DNA of 64,000 nucleotides from Haliotis asinina (Eukaryota > Mollusca > Gastropoda > Lepetellida > Haliotidae), in assembly GCF_037392515.1 (NCBI RefSeq), contig NC_090291.1, positions 19,322,001 to 19,386,000 of the forward strand. The letters are read 5' to 3'. This document shows positions 12,305 to 29,521 of this stretch, piece after piece (positions within the stretch are counted from its first letter, which is position 1; every line of letters begins with the position of its first letter). Position numbers and translations under genes: made by a program. A model generated the notes under the pieces. It was not told the origin of the DNA. It made no database searches and saw only the letters and a list, made by a program, of their open reading frames with translations.

Positions 12305-15300
12305 CTAGGGTGTTGCAAATACGTTGCTGATCAGGTCGCTGCCGATTTTTCCAATATCAACGATGACATTGGCGCCAGGCCTGGCTCCGAGGCATGTACC
12401 CTCCTGTATGATCCCCTTCAGGACCCAGCGGTTCTCCTCATCCTGACACATGACCATACCCCCTTCATCCCCCTGCAACAGCCGTAATGATAGCAATAAT
12501 CAATGAACATTGTAAACCAAAAGTCACTGTGTTCTGTAATCTGATTGGTTGAAAAACATGATCATGTGACGTAAAGTTAGAATGACGTCACAAATGAGCA
12601 CCTCCAGATGCTACCATGGGAACCAGCTGAAACGGCCAGCTGATGACACTTCACTGCTGTACCCCTACTCGATGTAAACGAGTGCAGACAGTAAAATCCC
12701 TTTGGTGTACTTTTTTGTTTACAATGTCGATAAACATCATGTGTTGGCCAGTTTCCGGGTGTTGTTGAGTATTTGAAGCACGAGAATATTTCATTTGATG
12801 CATTCCCGTCCTTCAAATACTCAATAACACCCGGAAATTGGCCAACACATGATGTTTATCTCCTAATTCTACCACGACTTCAGTAAATTATGGATAGTAA
12901 CTGACTAATTAAAGTCGTTCAGAAGTAGATAATCACCTTGCAGGTCTATGATTTTCCGTGCGTAATTTTGCAATATTTCCGTATGCCCACCAACATGGCG
13001 GACACCAAACAAACTACCGATATATCGATAGATTAGGGCGACTTTGCTGTCGTAAATTACACATATGTCCATAAAAATGGATTCAGCGATGATGGGTTCG
13101 TGTCATTACTTGCGGAAATCACAGAAATGGGTGTTAATGTATACATATGTCTACATTATGTCAAAATAGACTGCAATGGCCTGTAATTCATTCGGTTTTT
13201 AATTCAGTTTAGAGCTATAATAATTTCGTTATACTGCATGTACCTCTAATGTCGAAAGGCAGGTTTAACTCCTAATTCCACCGTCGATTAATTATCACGA
13301 GTGAACGAAAAGGAGGTTTTTGACTTACCACAAGAGAAAAAATAACCTGTAACTACATGCCTGTTATCCATTACACGCTTTTCAATTAAAAAAACCTGAG
13401 GATTTAAAACAAAACAATTCTGACCCTACAATCTAAAATTGACCGAAGTGTATTTGTTTCTTTGCATTCTTTTCTAAAACTGGATTATCAGCTCCTTACG
13501 TCACATGCGTCGACATTATCAGAATACACGTTGGTACAGAAGGTGCCTGGAGGCTGCTCCGAATTGTTAAGGAGGATGTTGTTGAACGCTGCACAAACTG
13601 TGGGATCCATCACTGTTACGCGCCCCGCACCGATCTCACCTGGGAAAAGACATAAAGCGTGATATTATCCATTATCCAGTGTAAGTAACGAACTTCCAAA
13701 TCATGGAAACAGTTCATGTTAGTGTCCTTTGGCGGAGGTTAATGGTAGAGAAGGTTTAGTTTGATGTCACTTTCCGACGCATTCCATCAATATTTGAACA
13801 TCTTCCTGATTTAAGGTTTTTGGTCCCAAAACTTCTGGACAATACCAAAACATTGAATAACATTATATGTCTCGAACAAAAAGCCATAAGCTGGAATATT
13901 CTTGAGTGCGGCGTAAAACTATACTGTGACATCCCGCTTGGACTATTGTAACTGTTTGCTGTATGGTGTGGCAAAACAAGTCCTCTACAGGTTACAGATG
14001 ACACAAAATTCAGAATCACGATTGAATTGTCAAATCAACAGGACTAATCACCTCCCTCCTGCCCTCCAAACTCTCAACTGGCTTCCAATTCGCTTCAGGG
14101 TCGACTACGAATTCCTGCTCCTTGTTTACAAGTGCCTAAACGGTCTAGCGTCAAAATACCTCTCAGATCTCCTGACACCATATCACCCACATGTCACTAG
14201 ATCACTCGGCTCAAGAGAAATACCACAAACCAGAACTAAGTCATATGGTGACAGATCTTTCTTTAGAGCAGAACCCATCCTCTGGAACAATTTACCATCC
14301 AGCCTTCGTTCCGAAATAGAATTTAAAAGTAGAGTTCAAAAGTGGTGTCAAGACGCACCTATTCACCTCTGCACATCGATAAAGTGGACTCAGATATCAG
14401 AGCAATTGCACTGATTAAAAGCCTTTCATAAATGTACTTATGTATGTATGTATGTATGTGTGTGTGCGTGCGTGCGTGCGTACATGCATGGATGGATGGA
14501 TAGATGGATGGATGGATGCGTGGATGGATGCATGCATGTATTTATGTATTCACTTTCGGAAAACAATCAGTATATCTTATCTAAAGTGAAACCCTGAGAG
14601 CAACTGCCCAAATTGATTGAGTCCGGCTTCACACATCGTAACATGTGCAGACGCGAACAAACAAAGAAGGAATGCATACTTCAAATCGCGAGGGTTTGAA
14701 TAATGAGATATATAAAACTGATCTCAAAATAGTTCTGTTTGATAGTCAGCACACACAGAGCTCAGAGGCAAATACCATTTGCAGATCCAGCCATGAAACA
14801 CTGGTTCCCATTGATCACTGTTCTTTCATCTGGCAGACAAGCAGGAAGCACGTTGATACTGTAGTCTCCGACCTCTTCTTCAAGTGTAGCCACGGCAAGA
14901 TCCAGGCTCCCTGAACATCAATTGGACATATCATAACAGCAAATAACATCTTCCTCCTATGCCTCCTCCTCCTCCTCATCTCCAGAGACATTTATATTTA
15001 GAGTCGATCCCACTCTGTAAAACCAGACTGGTAAAACTGACTTCCGGAGGAAGCATTTCCGTTATTGTCGAAGATGAAGATGGAACGGTCATTCAAAGAC
15101 ATATTCACGCCAGAATTCATATCGGTAATAAGTAGATTGCAGTTTCGATTGATGATTGACCTAATGACGTTGATAAATGACATGTAAAAGCTTCATATAA
15201 TACCTGGACAGACATTATTGTCAATGGAAATTGAATATTTATTCTTGGATATTGCTGGATCGGATTTACAGATGGTTCAACTCCGATATTGTACAAGAGG

Positions 15301-17762
15301 TGTAAATAGCAGACATTGCTACATGATGCTTAGTCACTGAACTAATAGACTTGGTTTTAAGCAATCAATGGTTTATCACTTACCAGCGTCGAAAGAGCTG
15401 ATATCTGAGGACACCCTTTTCAATGTCCCTGGGGGGAATACTTCTTCTGACTCAAGGCCTGTGATGTTGCAAATTCCGACAGCAGCATAGAGTTGATAGT
15501 CTTGGCCAGCTCTGTGAGCAAAGAGTCATGGTATTGTGTGGACGTGCTATATTGCTTTGTATAGGTGCCAGCTAACCAATATTGCACTGTTTGGTGTTTG
15601 ACAAATGCGTGGTAGCCACATTCTACAAGGTTACGTGTTGCCTTCATCGGTATCAACTCGCTTTTGACGATTTACAACCTCTGGGGGCGATGGGGACCCT
15701 GCTGAAGACCCCCTGTGGGTTCCTCACATTGGTACAACTTGTGAAGGTCATTTGTGATGTCCCCATGTCTCGATACTGCTGGAATATTGTGAACATCCCT
15801 CAACAATGAAGGTTCCAGGTATGTTTAAATGTTTCACACCCTTTTTGTGTGTGTTTGTCAAGTATTCGGTATCGTAATGACATTGATTGTTCATCTGTAT
15901 ATAATCCTACAACATAGCATTGCTCCAAACCGACTGCTGGCCAGTTTCGAATATGTTTGACTGTCTCGTTCTGCGTCTTTGCTATACGACATTAATAGGT
16001 AAACCTTGAAATGAAAGACGTTTAGACCTAATAACGAAACTTATCCTACATGGTAAATGTTAAAAAAATGACATTACACTGGTTTGTACAAACGAAACAC
16101 TCCCGCATTCTACAACGATATGACCCTGGACATGTAGCACAAAATGATCTTTGTTTATGCAGCAGGATGGTACACAATGGGAAATGGGAAATGAAAGTGA
16201 ATCACTCTTTTCGTCAATATTACCTTCAATACTTACAATGGCTCCACGAAAGATTTTAATGTGATGAACTTCTGTTTGGAAACGAGGACACCACTGCACA
16301 AGGACTGAAGGCCCTGACCGTCTTGAAGGTCATAGAGTACGTGGACCATCCAAGGCCATGCACACGAGAAATCATTTAGATTGAAAGGATTGGAACTCAT
16401 GATCCTGGGAGTCACAGGTAACGCATCGAATCCACAAACTGCAGACAAACAATAGCAAGAAAATTTTATTTACCGGCATTACAAAATATGAAACATTAGT
16501 GTTAATTGACGGGTAGGTTGGTAGGTAGGTAGAATTGTTTCCACGTGAAAATTCCAGAGCAAAAACGGTTCGAAACGTTACAAATGCATCAGCAACGGTT
16601 TTGTGCTCCATTTTAGTCGCCGTCAAACACGGATCGTTAATGTTCTTTTGTCCGGCAGAGAATATACGGTTACTTGAACTAGTATGTCTATATACAATAT
16701 CCGAAGTGCTAAATTACTGAATAGGAATTGCATACCTTACACAGATGATCATGCATCAACGTGCGGAAAGGAATGTGCAAATGTCATGCATGCGAATAGC
16801 TGGGTCCTGGAATACTTTATGCTAATAATTTGCCAATTTCCATTGAGTTTTATTATTTCTTGAACCCTGACAATAATCTTTTCAACGTTACGAATTTGTT
16901 TTTGCAATAAATCTATTAATTTTTTTTAAAAATGCAAATTTTATATTAAAACAGTAAGTGGTTATTTTTATACTAGTAAGTCTAAACTTTCATGGGAAGT
17001 ATGTAAGGAACTCGGGAGGGACCGATCGATAAGTTTGACATAACAGAAATTCGTCTCAACCGGGTTGGAGACATTGAGGTTCGACTGTAATAGCAAATTC
17101 ATATGTGCAGAACAACACTGAAGGCAGTCACCTCTTGATGGTGGAGTTGATGTTGTTACCGGTGGAGTTGTCGCTGTTGCTTGAGGTGTTGGCGTTGTTA
17201 CTGTCTCACAACAGAACATCCCAGAGTAGCAGTATGGCGCCCCTTGAGCCTCTACTATAGACGGTTCTGGACATTGTGCCTGGCAGGTAGAATTTGGGTA
17301 GAGGGCGGTGCAAATCTCTACAAAAGAAAAGACAATGTACAATGATAGCACTAGCAATTAGGGAAATTGTCATATGTCAGATGTCATCATATCCCAGTTG
17401 CACTGATCGATGTTCATCAGTTACGGGATAGTCATATCCAGACTCCAGGTTTACAGGCGGAATGTTGCCATTGGAGCAATGATACACAAACAGAAACAGA
17501 ATCAAGTGAAACTAGGAATCAAACAACGAAGATAGGTTTCTGGCATTCCTTAACGAAGTAGCACAACGTCGGATACATATGCTCAGAGATCAACAGAAAT
17601 TGGATCATCAGGGAATCAAATTAACCTCGCGAATATTGGTTTCTAGCACTTCTAGAGGACATGGGACAAGGATCATAGGCCAAAGTTCAAAGTTCACTCA
17701 CCTGCGGCTCCAACTCCCCTGTAGAGGATGCACACAGACACTATCACTCGTAGCAGATGCAT
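12305..17762 (-). CDS. SPH-C: clip-like serine protease homolog, catalytically dead
   Basis: Seven exons on the minus strand: 17762-17702, 17317-17132, 16438-16237, 15511-15384, 14910-14776, 13639-13500, 12472-12305. Phases agree and give 339 residues. Residues 1-20 are a signal peptide starting MHLLRVIVSVCILY. Exon 2 is a six-Cys clip-like module (C23, C32, C36, C50, C56, C57) followed by a short Thr/Pro linker. C84 precedes the domain and could tether it. The activation site is VTPR-IMSS, then CAWPWMVHV. The His motif is replaced by KFITLKSF. The Asp strand survives as SLDLAVATL. The Ser motif is DGDEGGM, so Ser is Glu. Only the Asp of the triad remains, so no protease activity is expected. 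It is transcribed divergently from SPH-B, with the same exon plan through the clip-like module. Confidence 0.88.
12729..12860. repeat. Long perfect-like hairpin (foldback element)
   Basis: Arms 12729-12778 and 12811-12860 are inverted copies of 50 bases with two mismatches, separated by 32 bases. It lies in the last intron of SPH-C. Probably a small foldback or MITE-type element; no target duplication was identified. Confidence 0.85.
13893..14430 (+). mobile_element. LINE fragment: end of a non-LTR reverse-transcriptase ORF
   Basis: An open frame at 13926-14414 gives 162 residues with the hallmarks of the last part of a CR1/jockey-like reverse transcriptase protein: SRLDYCNCLLYG, ALQTLNWLPIRFRVDYEFLL, YKCLNGLASKYLSDLL, RTKSYGDRSFFRAEPILWNN and LPSSLR. 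The polymerase core is absent, so the copy is 5'-truncated. An R2-type tail (GGAATATTCTTGAGTGCGGC) directly precedes it at 13893-13922. A tetranucleotide microsatellite follows. The copy sits in SPH-C intron 5, opposite to the gene. Confidence 0.85.
14436..14545 (+). repeat. (GTAT)n / (GATG)n microsatellite
   Basis: Compound tetranucleotide tract following the LINE fragment; it may have grown from the LINE tail. Confidence 0.85.
15684..15795 (+). repeat. SINE S1, degraded
   Basis: Recognisable from GCGATGGGGACC, GTTCCTCACATTGGTACAAC and CGATACTGCTGGAATATTG. Much of the tRNA-like head is missing. Confidence 0.55.
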
Positions 17763-18175
17763 TTTCACCTTGGCAGCAAGCTCCAACAATATACGTTTGA
17801 CAGTTTCACCTTCCAAATATATACCTTGTCAAAATTGACTCATCTGTGGCAGAATCAAAAGGTGACAATACTTGTTAGTCTACGCTTATAGTGATATTCA
17901 TGGACGCATGTCAAATTTTTTTTCTGCACCAGGTTGTGAAAGCCTCTTCCACTGGGAGAAACAAAAGGATGATGGGTGGTACAGCAGATTGTTGCTTCAT
18001 CAGAGTCTGTTTCTGAGATAGTCTAAATCCAGCCTTTGTGTGCAGCTGTAGCTGATGCCAACCTTTCCGTGTCTTTCATAAGTAAAACTGTCCTTTGAAA
18101 ATGTTTCAAATGAATTTACGTGTCGGCAGCGTTATATAAGAAGATGTAACTTTCTTTCAGCCCAAACCGGCGAAG
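17763..18175. promoter_or_regulatory. Bidirectional promoter between SPH-C and SPH-B
   Basis: The two start codons face away from each other across 413 bases. On the minus side a TATATATT box lies at 17817-17823, about 55 bases before the SPH-C ATG. On the plus side TATATAAG at 18133-18140 lies 36 bases before the SPH-B ATG. No interspersed repeat was recognised in the gap. Shared control of the two clip-like homologs is likely but inferred. Confidence 0.6.
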
Positions 18176-24089
<5,914 letters not shown>

Positions 24090-24691
24090 GATCCGACATT
24101 GCTTTGTCAAATCTGTATGTTCAGTTTCAGAGAAACTTGGAAATAAATACTACATTGACAGACACATGATGTTGGTTGTTTTGCAATCCAGTTTATACTG
24201 ACTAAGAAGAAATAGAGATTCTTTGATATAATTACTGAGGTCAAAACGTCTTTGAACACATTGCAGATATTTCTCACACACCACGTAGATATATGATTGA
24301 TGTTAGTGACCTCGACTTCCTTGACACTTTGAAAACTAAACAGCTGAAGGCCTCCGAAAAAAACTGAACAACAAAAAAACATCAAATACTTTTTAAAATT
24401 ATAAATTGTTCTTCACCAGATGGCCACATGCTAGTGTAGAAGCAGTTGTTACATACGATGATGATAACGAGATGTAGTGTTTTGATATGCAGGCAACAGA
24501 ATGGCGATCATGACCTTTAGTAAACATTGATATTATCTCACAAATGCATTAAGCCGACACTCTCCTTAATCCGACATATTTCTTTGAACGCACAAGTGTC
24601 GGATAAACGAGAGCTGACTGTAATGTTACTTAATCTGACATGGCATGACAAAACAGGTTTTCTTTATAGTAAGCAACGTTTACATCATTAT

Positions 24692-24697
24692 TATGTG

Positions 24698-24728
<31 letters not shown>

Positions 24729-24746
24729 TTGTGTGTTTGTTTGTTA
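24692..24746 (+). repeat. (TG)n microsatellite
   Basis: TG repeats with occasional TTTG. Confidence 0.9.
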
Positions 24747-24948
24747 TGTGTTAAATAGAATGAACCAGTGTTAATGGTATAAAGATTTCAACCAGCGATA
24801 TCACATGAACTTTAAACAGAAATAGTTTTAACTAGCATCTACATTTATACTGCATATAATAACACATATCCGGGTTTGAAACTACAAGAGCAGGGGTTGG
24901 GTTGGTTATTTTCGCAAGTGTGTACAGCATTTACATTCAAATTCGGTG

Positions 24949-25110
24949 GCCTGTGAGGGTCAGGGTTAGAGTTGGTCTTCAATAACCCATGTTTGTCGTT
25001 CGAAGCGACTGACAAGTTCGTGTTGTCAGGCTCGCTAGCTTGGTTGACACAATGCATCGTATACCAGTTGCTCGTGCTATTAATCATTGGATTGTCTGGT
25101 CCTTACCGTA
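24949..25110 (+). repeat. R2 repeat, degraded
   Basis: GCCTGTGAGGGTCAGGGTTA, CAATAACCCATGTTTGTCG, GTCAGGCTCGCTAGCTTGG and ATCATTGGATTGTCTGGTCC are readable. The tail is lost. Confidence 0.65.
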
Positions 25111-26084
25111 TAGATGAAATACTGCTCATGCTGCACGCAATTCTGTGCGACGTTCGACTGCGTGTAACTATCAAGGGTTAGACGTACCATTTTAGGTGCT
25201 AGTGACAGGATATTGATAGTAAGCTCTCTCAAAGTGACATATTTTGAACTAGCTAGAATAATATAGATAAAAAAGACATAGAGACAGGCATAGATGAGAA
25301 AATTAACACTTGCTAGGTCATTTTTTTCGGGCTAAGCTTAAACTTCATTGTTTACAGGTATGTTGTACATTTCTCGTTACACATTCAGCTGGGGATTTCA
25401 CGTTTAGTTGCTGGAAAGATAAGTCAAAATTTATGTAGTTTAGTTTCCACTGCGTACCATATCGCTCATTCACTTTTTCGGTGTTTTACATCGATATAAC
25501 GATCATTGATTTCCTGGTAATAAATGGTAGCAATGCTACATGTTTGGATTCTAATAGTGCAATGTCTAAGGCCTCCATACGTTACATTTACGTACTGCTC
25601 AGAATCTTTCCGGATAGCTGCTCATATGGATTCGAAGCTGCTGAAAACCAAATTTGGACATTACAATTGGTCTCTATATCAAACAACAGAGATTAAAAAC
25701 ATTACCTTTAAGTTACTTACCACACAAAGACGAGAACGGCATATCCAAATATCACACGGATTGTCAGCGCTCTTCTCAAGCGGAGCAGGGAAAAGGTAGA
25801 TAGATATATAATATGTATATTACAGGGTATTTGAAAATAAATACATGAAGGTGGACTAAATGACTATCTTTCACCCACAGTGCAGACCGGTTGACACAGT
25901 ATTGATCTTTCTAGGTCCACCTTAAGTCTTCCAGCTTAATACCACGTACATGTTTGAAGTCCCTGTTTGATGTTTCTGTCGAAAACACAACGCTTGACCA
26001 CGGCAACACACTGTGCGTTCACTGACAACATGCCGTGAAGGGAAATGATAACAGAAAGAAACATTTCCGTTAATCAGGAGAGAG

Positions 26085-26094
26085 TATATATAAG
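26085..26094 (+). promoter_or_regulatory. TATA box of peptide gene 1
   Basis: TATATATAAG lies 50 bases before the ATG. The other three peptide genes have TATA-like boxes at 29477-29484, 34823-34830 and 41118-41125, 37-63 bases before their ATGs. Confidence 0.6.
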
Positions 26095-26144
26095 TGACAG
26101 TTTTTAATGAACAGCATACTCGTCTCACAGACTGATCTACAAGG

Positions 26145-27042
26145 ATGTTCCGATCTACCTTAAAGTACATGGTCCTGGCTCTGTGTCTCGGATTGTGCGC
26201 TTGTCAGTTTACCAGACCAAGAAGAATTCGGAGCGGGTTTGCTAGTTACCAGCAATGCACACAGTCGTTCAGTTCTTCGTCCACCGAACAGTTTTGTACA
26301 GCTTACGGTAGGTTAATTCGAATATATTTAGTTGTTTTAACACCACAAGTAAAAGTCTACCTATATAACATCGACCTCATTAATCCATTCTGCACCATGA
26401 AATCTAGTGACTGATGTTATGAGCAGCGAACCATGCTGATCTGTTTGAAGCAATGCTCCTTGAGTCTTGATAAGATAAGTTCCATAAAAAACTTTTACCG
26501 CTCACGCCTTGCCTTTCTGGTCAAAGTCAGTATATAGGAAGAATGGGGTCTACAAGGCGTGAAACAAAGATGATTTCTTCATTTAATGAGAAACAACAAC
26601 CCGGTCATGCTCAACATGTTACTAGCCTAACAGACTAAACTCTCGATATATTACTATAAACATTTCTAGCATAAACACGAGAATGTTCGTGAATGAGTGC
26701 ACTTTCAGGAAAGATTGTTAATCGAACGCTCAAACAGCAGGTTAATAAGAATCTGCACACTGGCAGGAATATTCATGATATATATCCACCGATAGGACTG
26801 TTTAGGAAATACACAATCAGATGGAATTCCCATGCAATATTTACAATTGAAGGACTGATCATGAAAATTTACAAGTGAGTGATATTACATGATATTCACA
26901 TGCCCCTCATCACTTGCCTTAAATGTGTTTTTCTCTTGCAGTGGGCCAGTGTGGTGACATCATCAGGAACCCCCAGTTCCCCCAGGCTCTCAGCTGCGGC
27001 AGCTGCATCTTTGCCTGGATGACACAATGCCGAAGCAGCTGA
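26145..27042 (+). CDS. Secreted six-cysteine peptide 1 of a four-gene array
   Basis: Two exons, 26145-26307 and 26942-27042, joined in phase 1, give 87 residues. I do not recognise the family. Residues 1 to about 20 are a signal peptide (KYMVLALCLGLCACQ). A basic stretch follows (TRPRRIRSGF). Six cysteines remain: C38, C51, C58, C73, C76, C84, with spacing x12, x6, x14, x2, x7. Exon 2 carries the family signature CGDIIRNPQFPQ and CGSCIFAWM, ending CRSS. Three disulfides are likely if secreted. The basic part may be a propeptide cut after Arg, or part of the mature peptide. AATAAA at 27202-27207 gives a short 3' end. Unlike copies 2 and 3 it has no N-glycosylation site between C1 and C2. Defence peptide, pheromone or secretion component are all possible; nothing in the sequence decides. 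Confidence 0.87.
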
Positions 27043-27372
27043 TCATCCTCACATCTCATCCAACATCTTTAAATGATTAATTTAATACTGATCAACCATC
27101 TGTCATTAACACACATCTGTAAGAAATACACAATTGTCAAATCGTATCAAAACGTAAGAAGTTAAACGTAAAATGAGATGTAATTAGTAATGAACAAATG
27201 AAATAAATCATATTTTTACAACTATTTATGTTTATCTCATTGTATTAACTCATCATTTATATTTGTTATGGTGACAAAAAAGAAAACAGTACCACTATTA
27301 CAGTTACTACGTGCACAATCACACACATATATCGAGGGTAGACTGAACTTACCCGATACTTTTCATACATGG

Positions 27373-27538
27373 CAGCGAGGCGGAGTAGCCTAATGGTTTA
27401 AGCGTTCGCTCCTCACGCCGAACACTCGGAGTCGATTCCACACATTACAACGCGTGAAGCCCATTTTCGGTGTCCACTGCCGTGATATTGCTAGAATATT
27501 GCTAAATGCGGCATATAACTAAACTCACTCACTCACTT
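27373..27538 (+). repeat. SINE S1, near complete
   Basis: Head GCAGCGAGGCGGAGTAGCC, tail GCTAAATGCGGCATATAACT, then (ACTC)n. Confidence 0.88.
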
Positions 27539-28275
27539 TAATATGTGGCCCTAGAATACGATGAAAGGGATCCATTTACGCTATAAATATGAAAACGTCG
27601 TTTTATTGTTTATATTCATTCGAAGGGAAAACGACGAAAAACCAGTAATAATCATTTAGTTATCATGCTTCATTTGCATTCTCATTATTATACACTGACC
27701 TAATTTCATGTGTCATCAACGAATATGACGCATTTCAGTTATATTTGACTGAAACATATCATCTATAAACATATTCAGAACGAAGTATTTTGCAAAGCCC
27801 ACGTCTTCACGGTTTACTTCATGCCGTGTATATAAAAGTACAGATTCTTCATGAATTGCATGCATGCGGAATTTAGAGACAGGACAAGGATTCCAGTCAG
27901 AACCGTTATGGTCTCTACTTTCGTAATGAATACAAAAACGGATCAAACTTCTTGTGCGCTGATTTATCGACAGGAACTAGATAGGAAGAGAGACCAATGA
28001 AACAATGACACAAGACGGCATCACTTTGGTAGAGTTAGTAAGAAACATGACCTTTGTATTCAGTCAGAAACTTGCAGTTGGAAAGGTTGCTGTAGATTCT
28101 ATATCCACAATATAGAGCAGTTACTTCTCCACAATTCATTGCTTCACCGAAACCCAAATTCCAAACGGTAATTGGAAAAATACACTTTTTAGCCACATCA
28201 TCAGACACTTAGAACCTCATCTTGGCAGTTCAATATGAAAGTCATCACTTTTACATCTATTCGAAGAAACATCAG

Positions 28276-28420
28276 ATGTGTTACCAATACGAATGTACAG
28301 GTGTGTTACCCATATGAGAAATAAATTGTGTGTTACCCAGCAGAAACAACGGATGTGTTACCCAGAGGAATATACATGTGTGTTACCCTGAAGTAAAAAC
28401 AGATGTGTTACCTAGTAATG
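28276..28420 (+). repeat. Imperfect tandem repeat with GTGTTACC core
   Basis: Six GTGTTACC motifs recur at intervals of roughly 25-30 bases, separated by A-rich spacers. Unit borders are diffuse. Confidence 0.55.
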
Positions 28421-28999
28421 AAACACCAAGAGTCTAAATCGAATTTCAAATATATTTTGCAGCTGCATGTCTAATGGAATTGTTTTATCGCACATACCGT
28501 TTATATGATACTATACACGACAGACTCGATCGTGATTGACAGCAATATTCCAGGAAAGTCAGAGCTGAGGATGCAAAATGCAGCCTGAAGGGTGAAACTG
28601 TGACTTTCTGTGAAAATATTTCGTGTTGGCGGCATAATATTGCAATTGCATAATGAATGCAGCAATACTCACCCCTTCCCTTGAAGTAACTGATAACATG
28701 TACACCTCAAGAATAAATGCTCTGTTAACCGTAGCTACATATGACAGTGGGCTAATTGTTGCTGGTTGCTGGTTGCTGGTTGACTAATATTTACACGGGA
28801 AATGTGCGTCAAAATAGGTACATATCAGAGCAGCCATGTCACGTGGCACTGCGGACAAAGGGAACAATGATTGTTCTGCAAAGAAAATCAATAAAAAAGG
28901 TAAGAAACTTTCAAACTACTTATTATTTTCTGAAGTGAGAAAGGGTTTATGCAAGCAAATACTTTGGTTGACGTGGGTGTGGTTGATCTCTTACTGCAC

Positions 29000-29420
29000 T
29001 ACAGCGTTCTCGACACCATGGAGAGCATCCTTTTATCAACACGTCATACTCCGAGACGTCATCATCGTCGACCTGTAGAACATTGTAGGTGGGTAATGTG
29101 GCCACCCGCAGAGACGGAACTTCCACAATGAGCCTACCCATATCATACAACGGGGCGACCATGGCAAAGCTTTCATCTCCCATTTCCTTCCGCCCATATC
29201 TACACATGTCCCAGAGACCTTGGTGGGGATGTTGCCCCTCCTACAACTACTTTCATCGTCATCAACTACCACTGCGTACAACATAGAGGGCTCAAGCACC
29301 AGAAAGACCATGGTAAACCTTTCATCTTTCATCACCTTCCGTCCAACTTGTATTGCTGAAGGCAAACTAGGGATGCTGTTCACAAACATCTTCATCAACC
29401 ACCGCTGTGAACTTGGTAGC
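29000..29420 (-). other. Diverged direct repeat with coding-like minus frames
   Basis: Two blocks resemble each other (around 29155-29200 and 29305-29345, sharing GACCATGGNAAA and CTTTCATC). On the minus strand they read GRKEMGDESFAMV and GRKVMKDERFTMV, each leading to a VDDD-type motif, in different frames. This may be a decayed duplicated exon or an unknown repeat. No family recognised. Confidence 0.25.
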
Positions 29421-29521
29421 ATTGTGCCAGAACAGAAAGATAAGTTTTACTCCTCCCATTTCCGTCTGGACATCTGTATATATACCTGACCATACCACGT
29501 GTCGATACTGTCCTCAACAGT

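Larger units (their letters stand above)
24090..26084. other. Intergenic region SPH-B to peptide gene 1
   Basis: No gene seen. Holds the SPH-B 3' untranslated end, a (TG)n tract at 24692-24746 and a degraded R2 copy at 24949-25110. The short frames around 25480-25800 show no domain or splice support. Confidence 0.5.
27043..29476. other. Intergenic region peptide gene 1 to 2
   Basis: Contains a SINE (27373-27538), a loose run of GTGTTACC-containing units (about 28276-28420) and a diverged direct repeat (29000-29420). No supported gene was found. An ATG frame at 28836 that reaches a GTAAGA donor (28899) lacks a signal peptide or partner exon. Confidence 0.5.

Noticed and set aside
13926-14414. 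Host gene
   Set aside because: The motifs (RLDYCN..LLYG, LNWLPIRFR, LWNNLPSSLR) are those of the end of a LINE reverse-transcriptase ORF.
28836-28898. Possible first exon (MSRGTADKGNNDCSAKK) with a GTAAGA donor
   Set aside because: No signal peptide, promoter or matching downstream exon was found.
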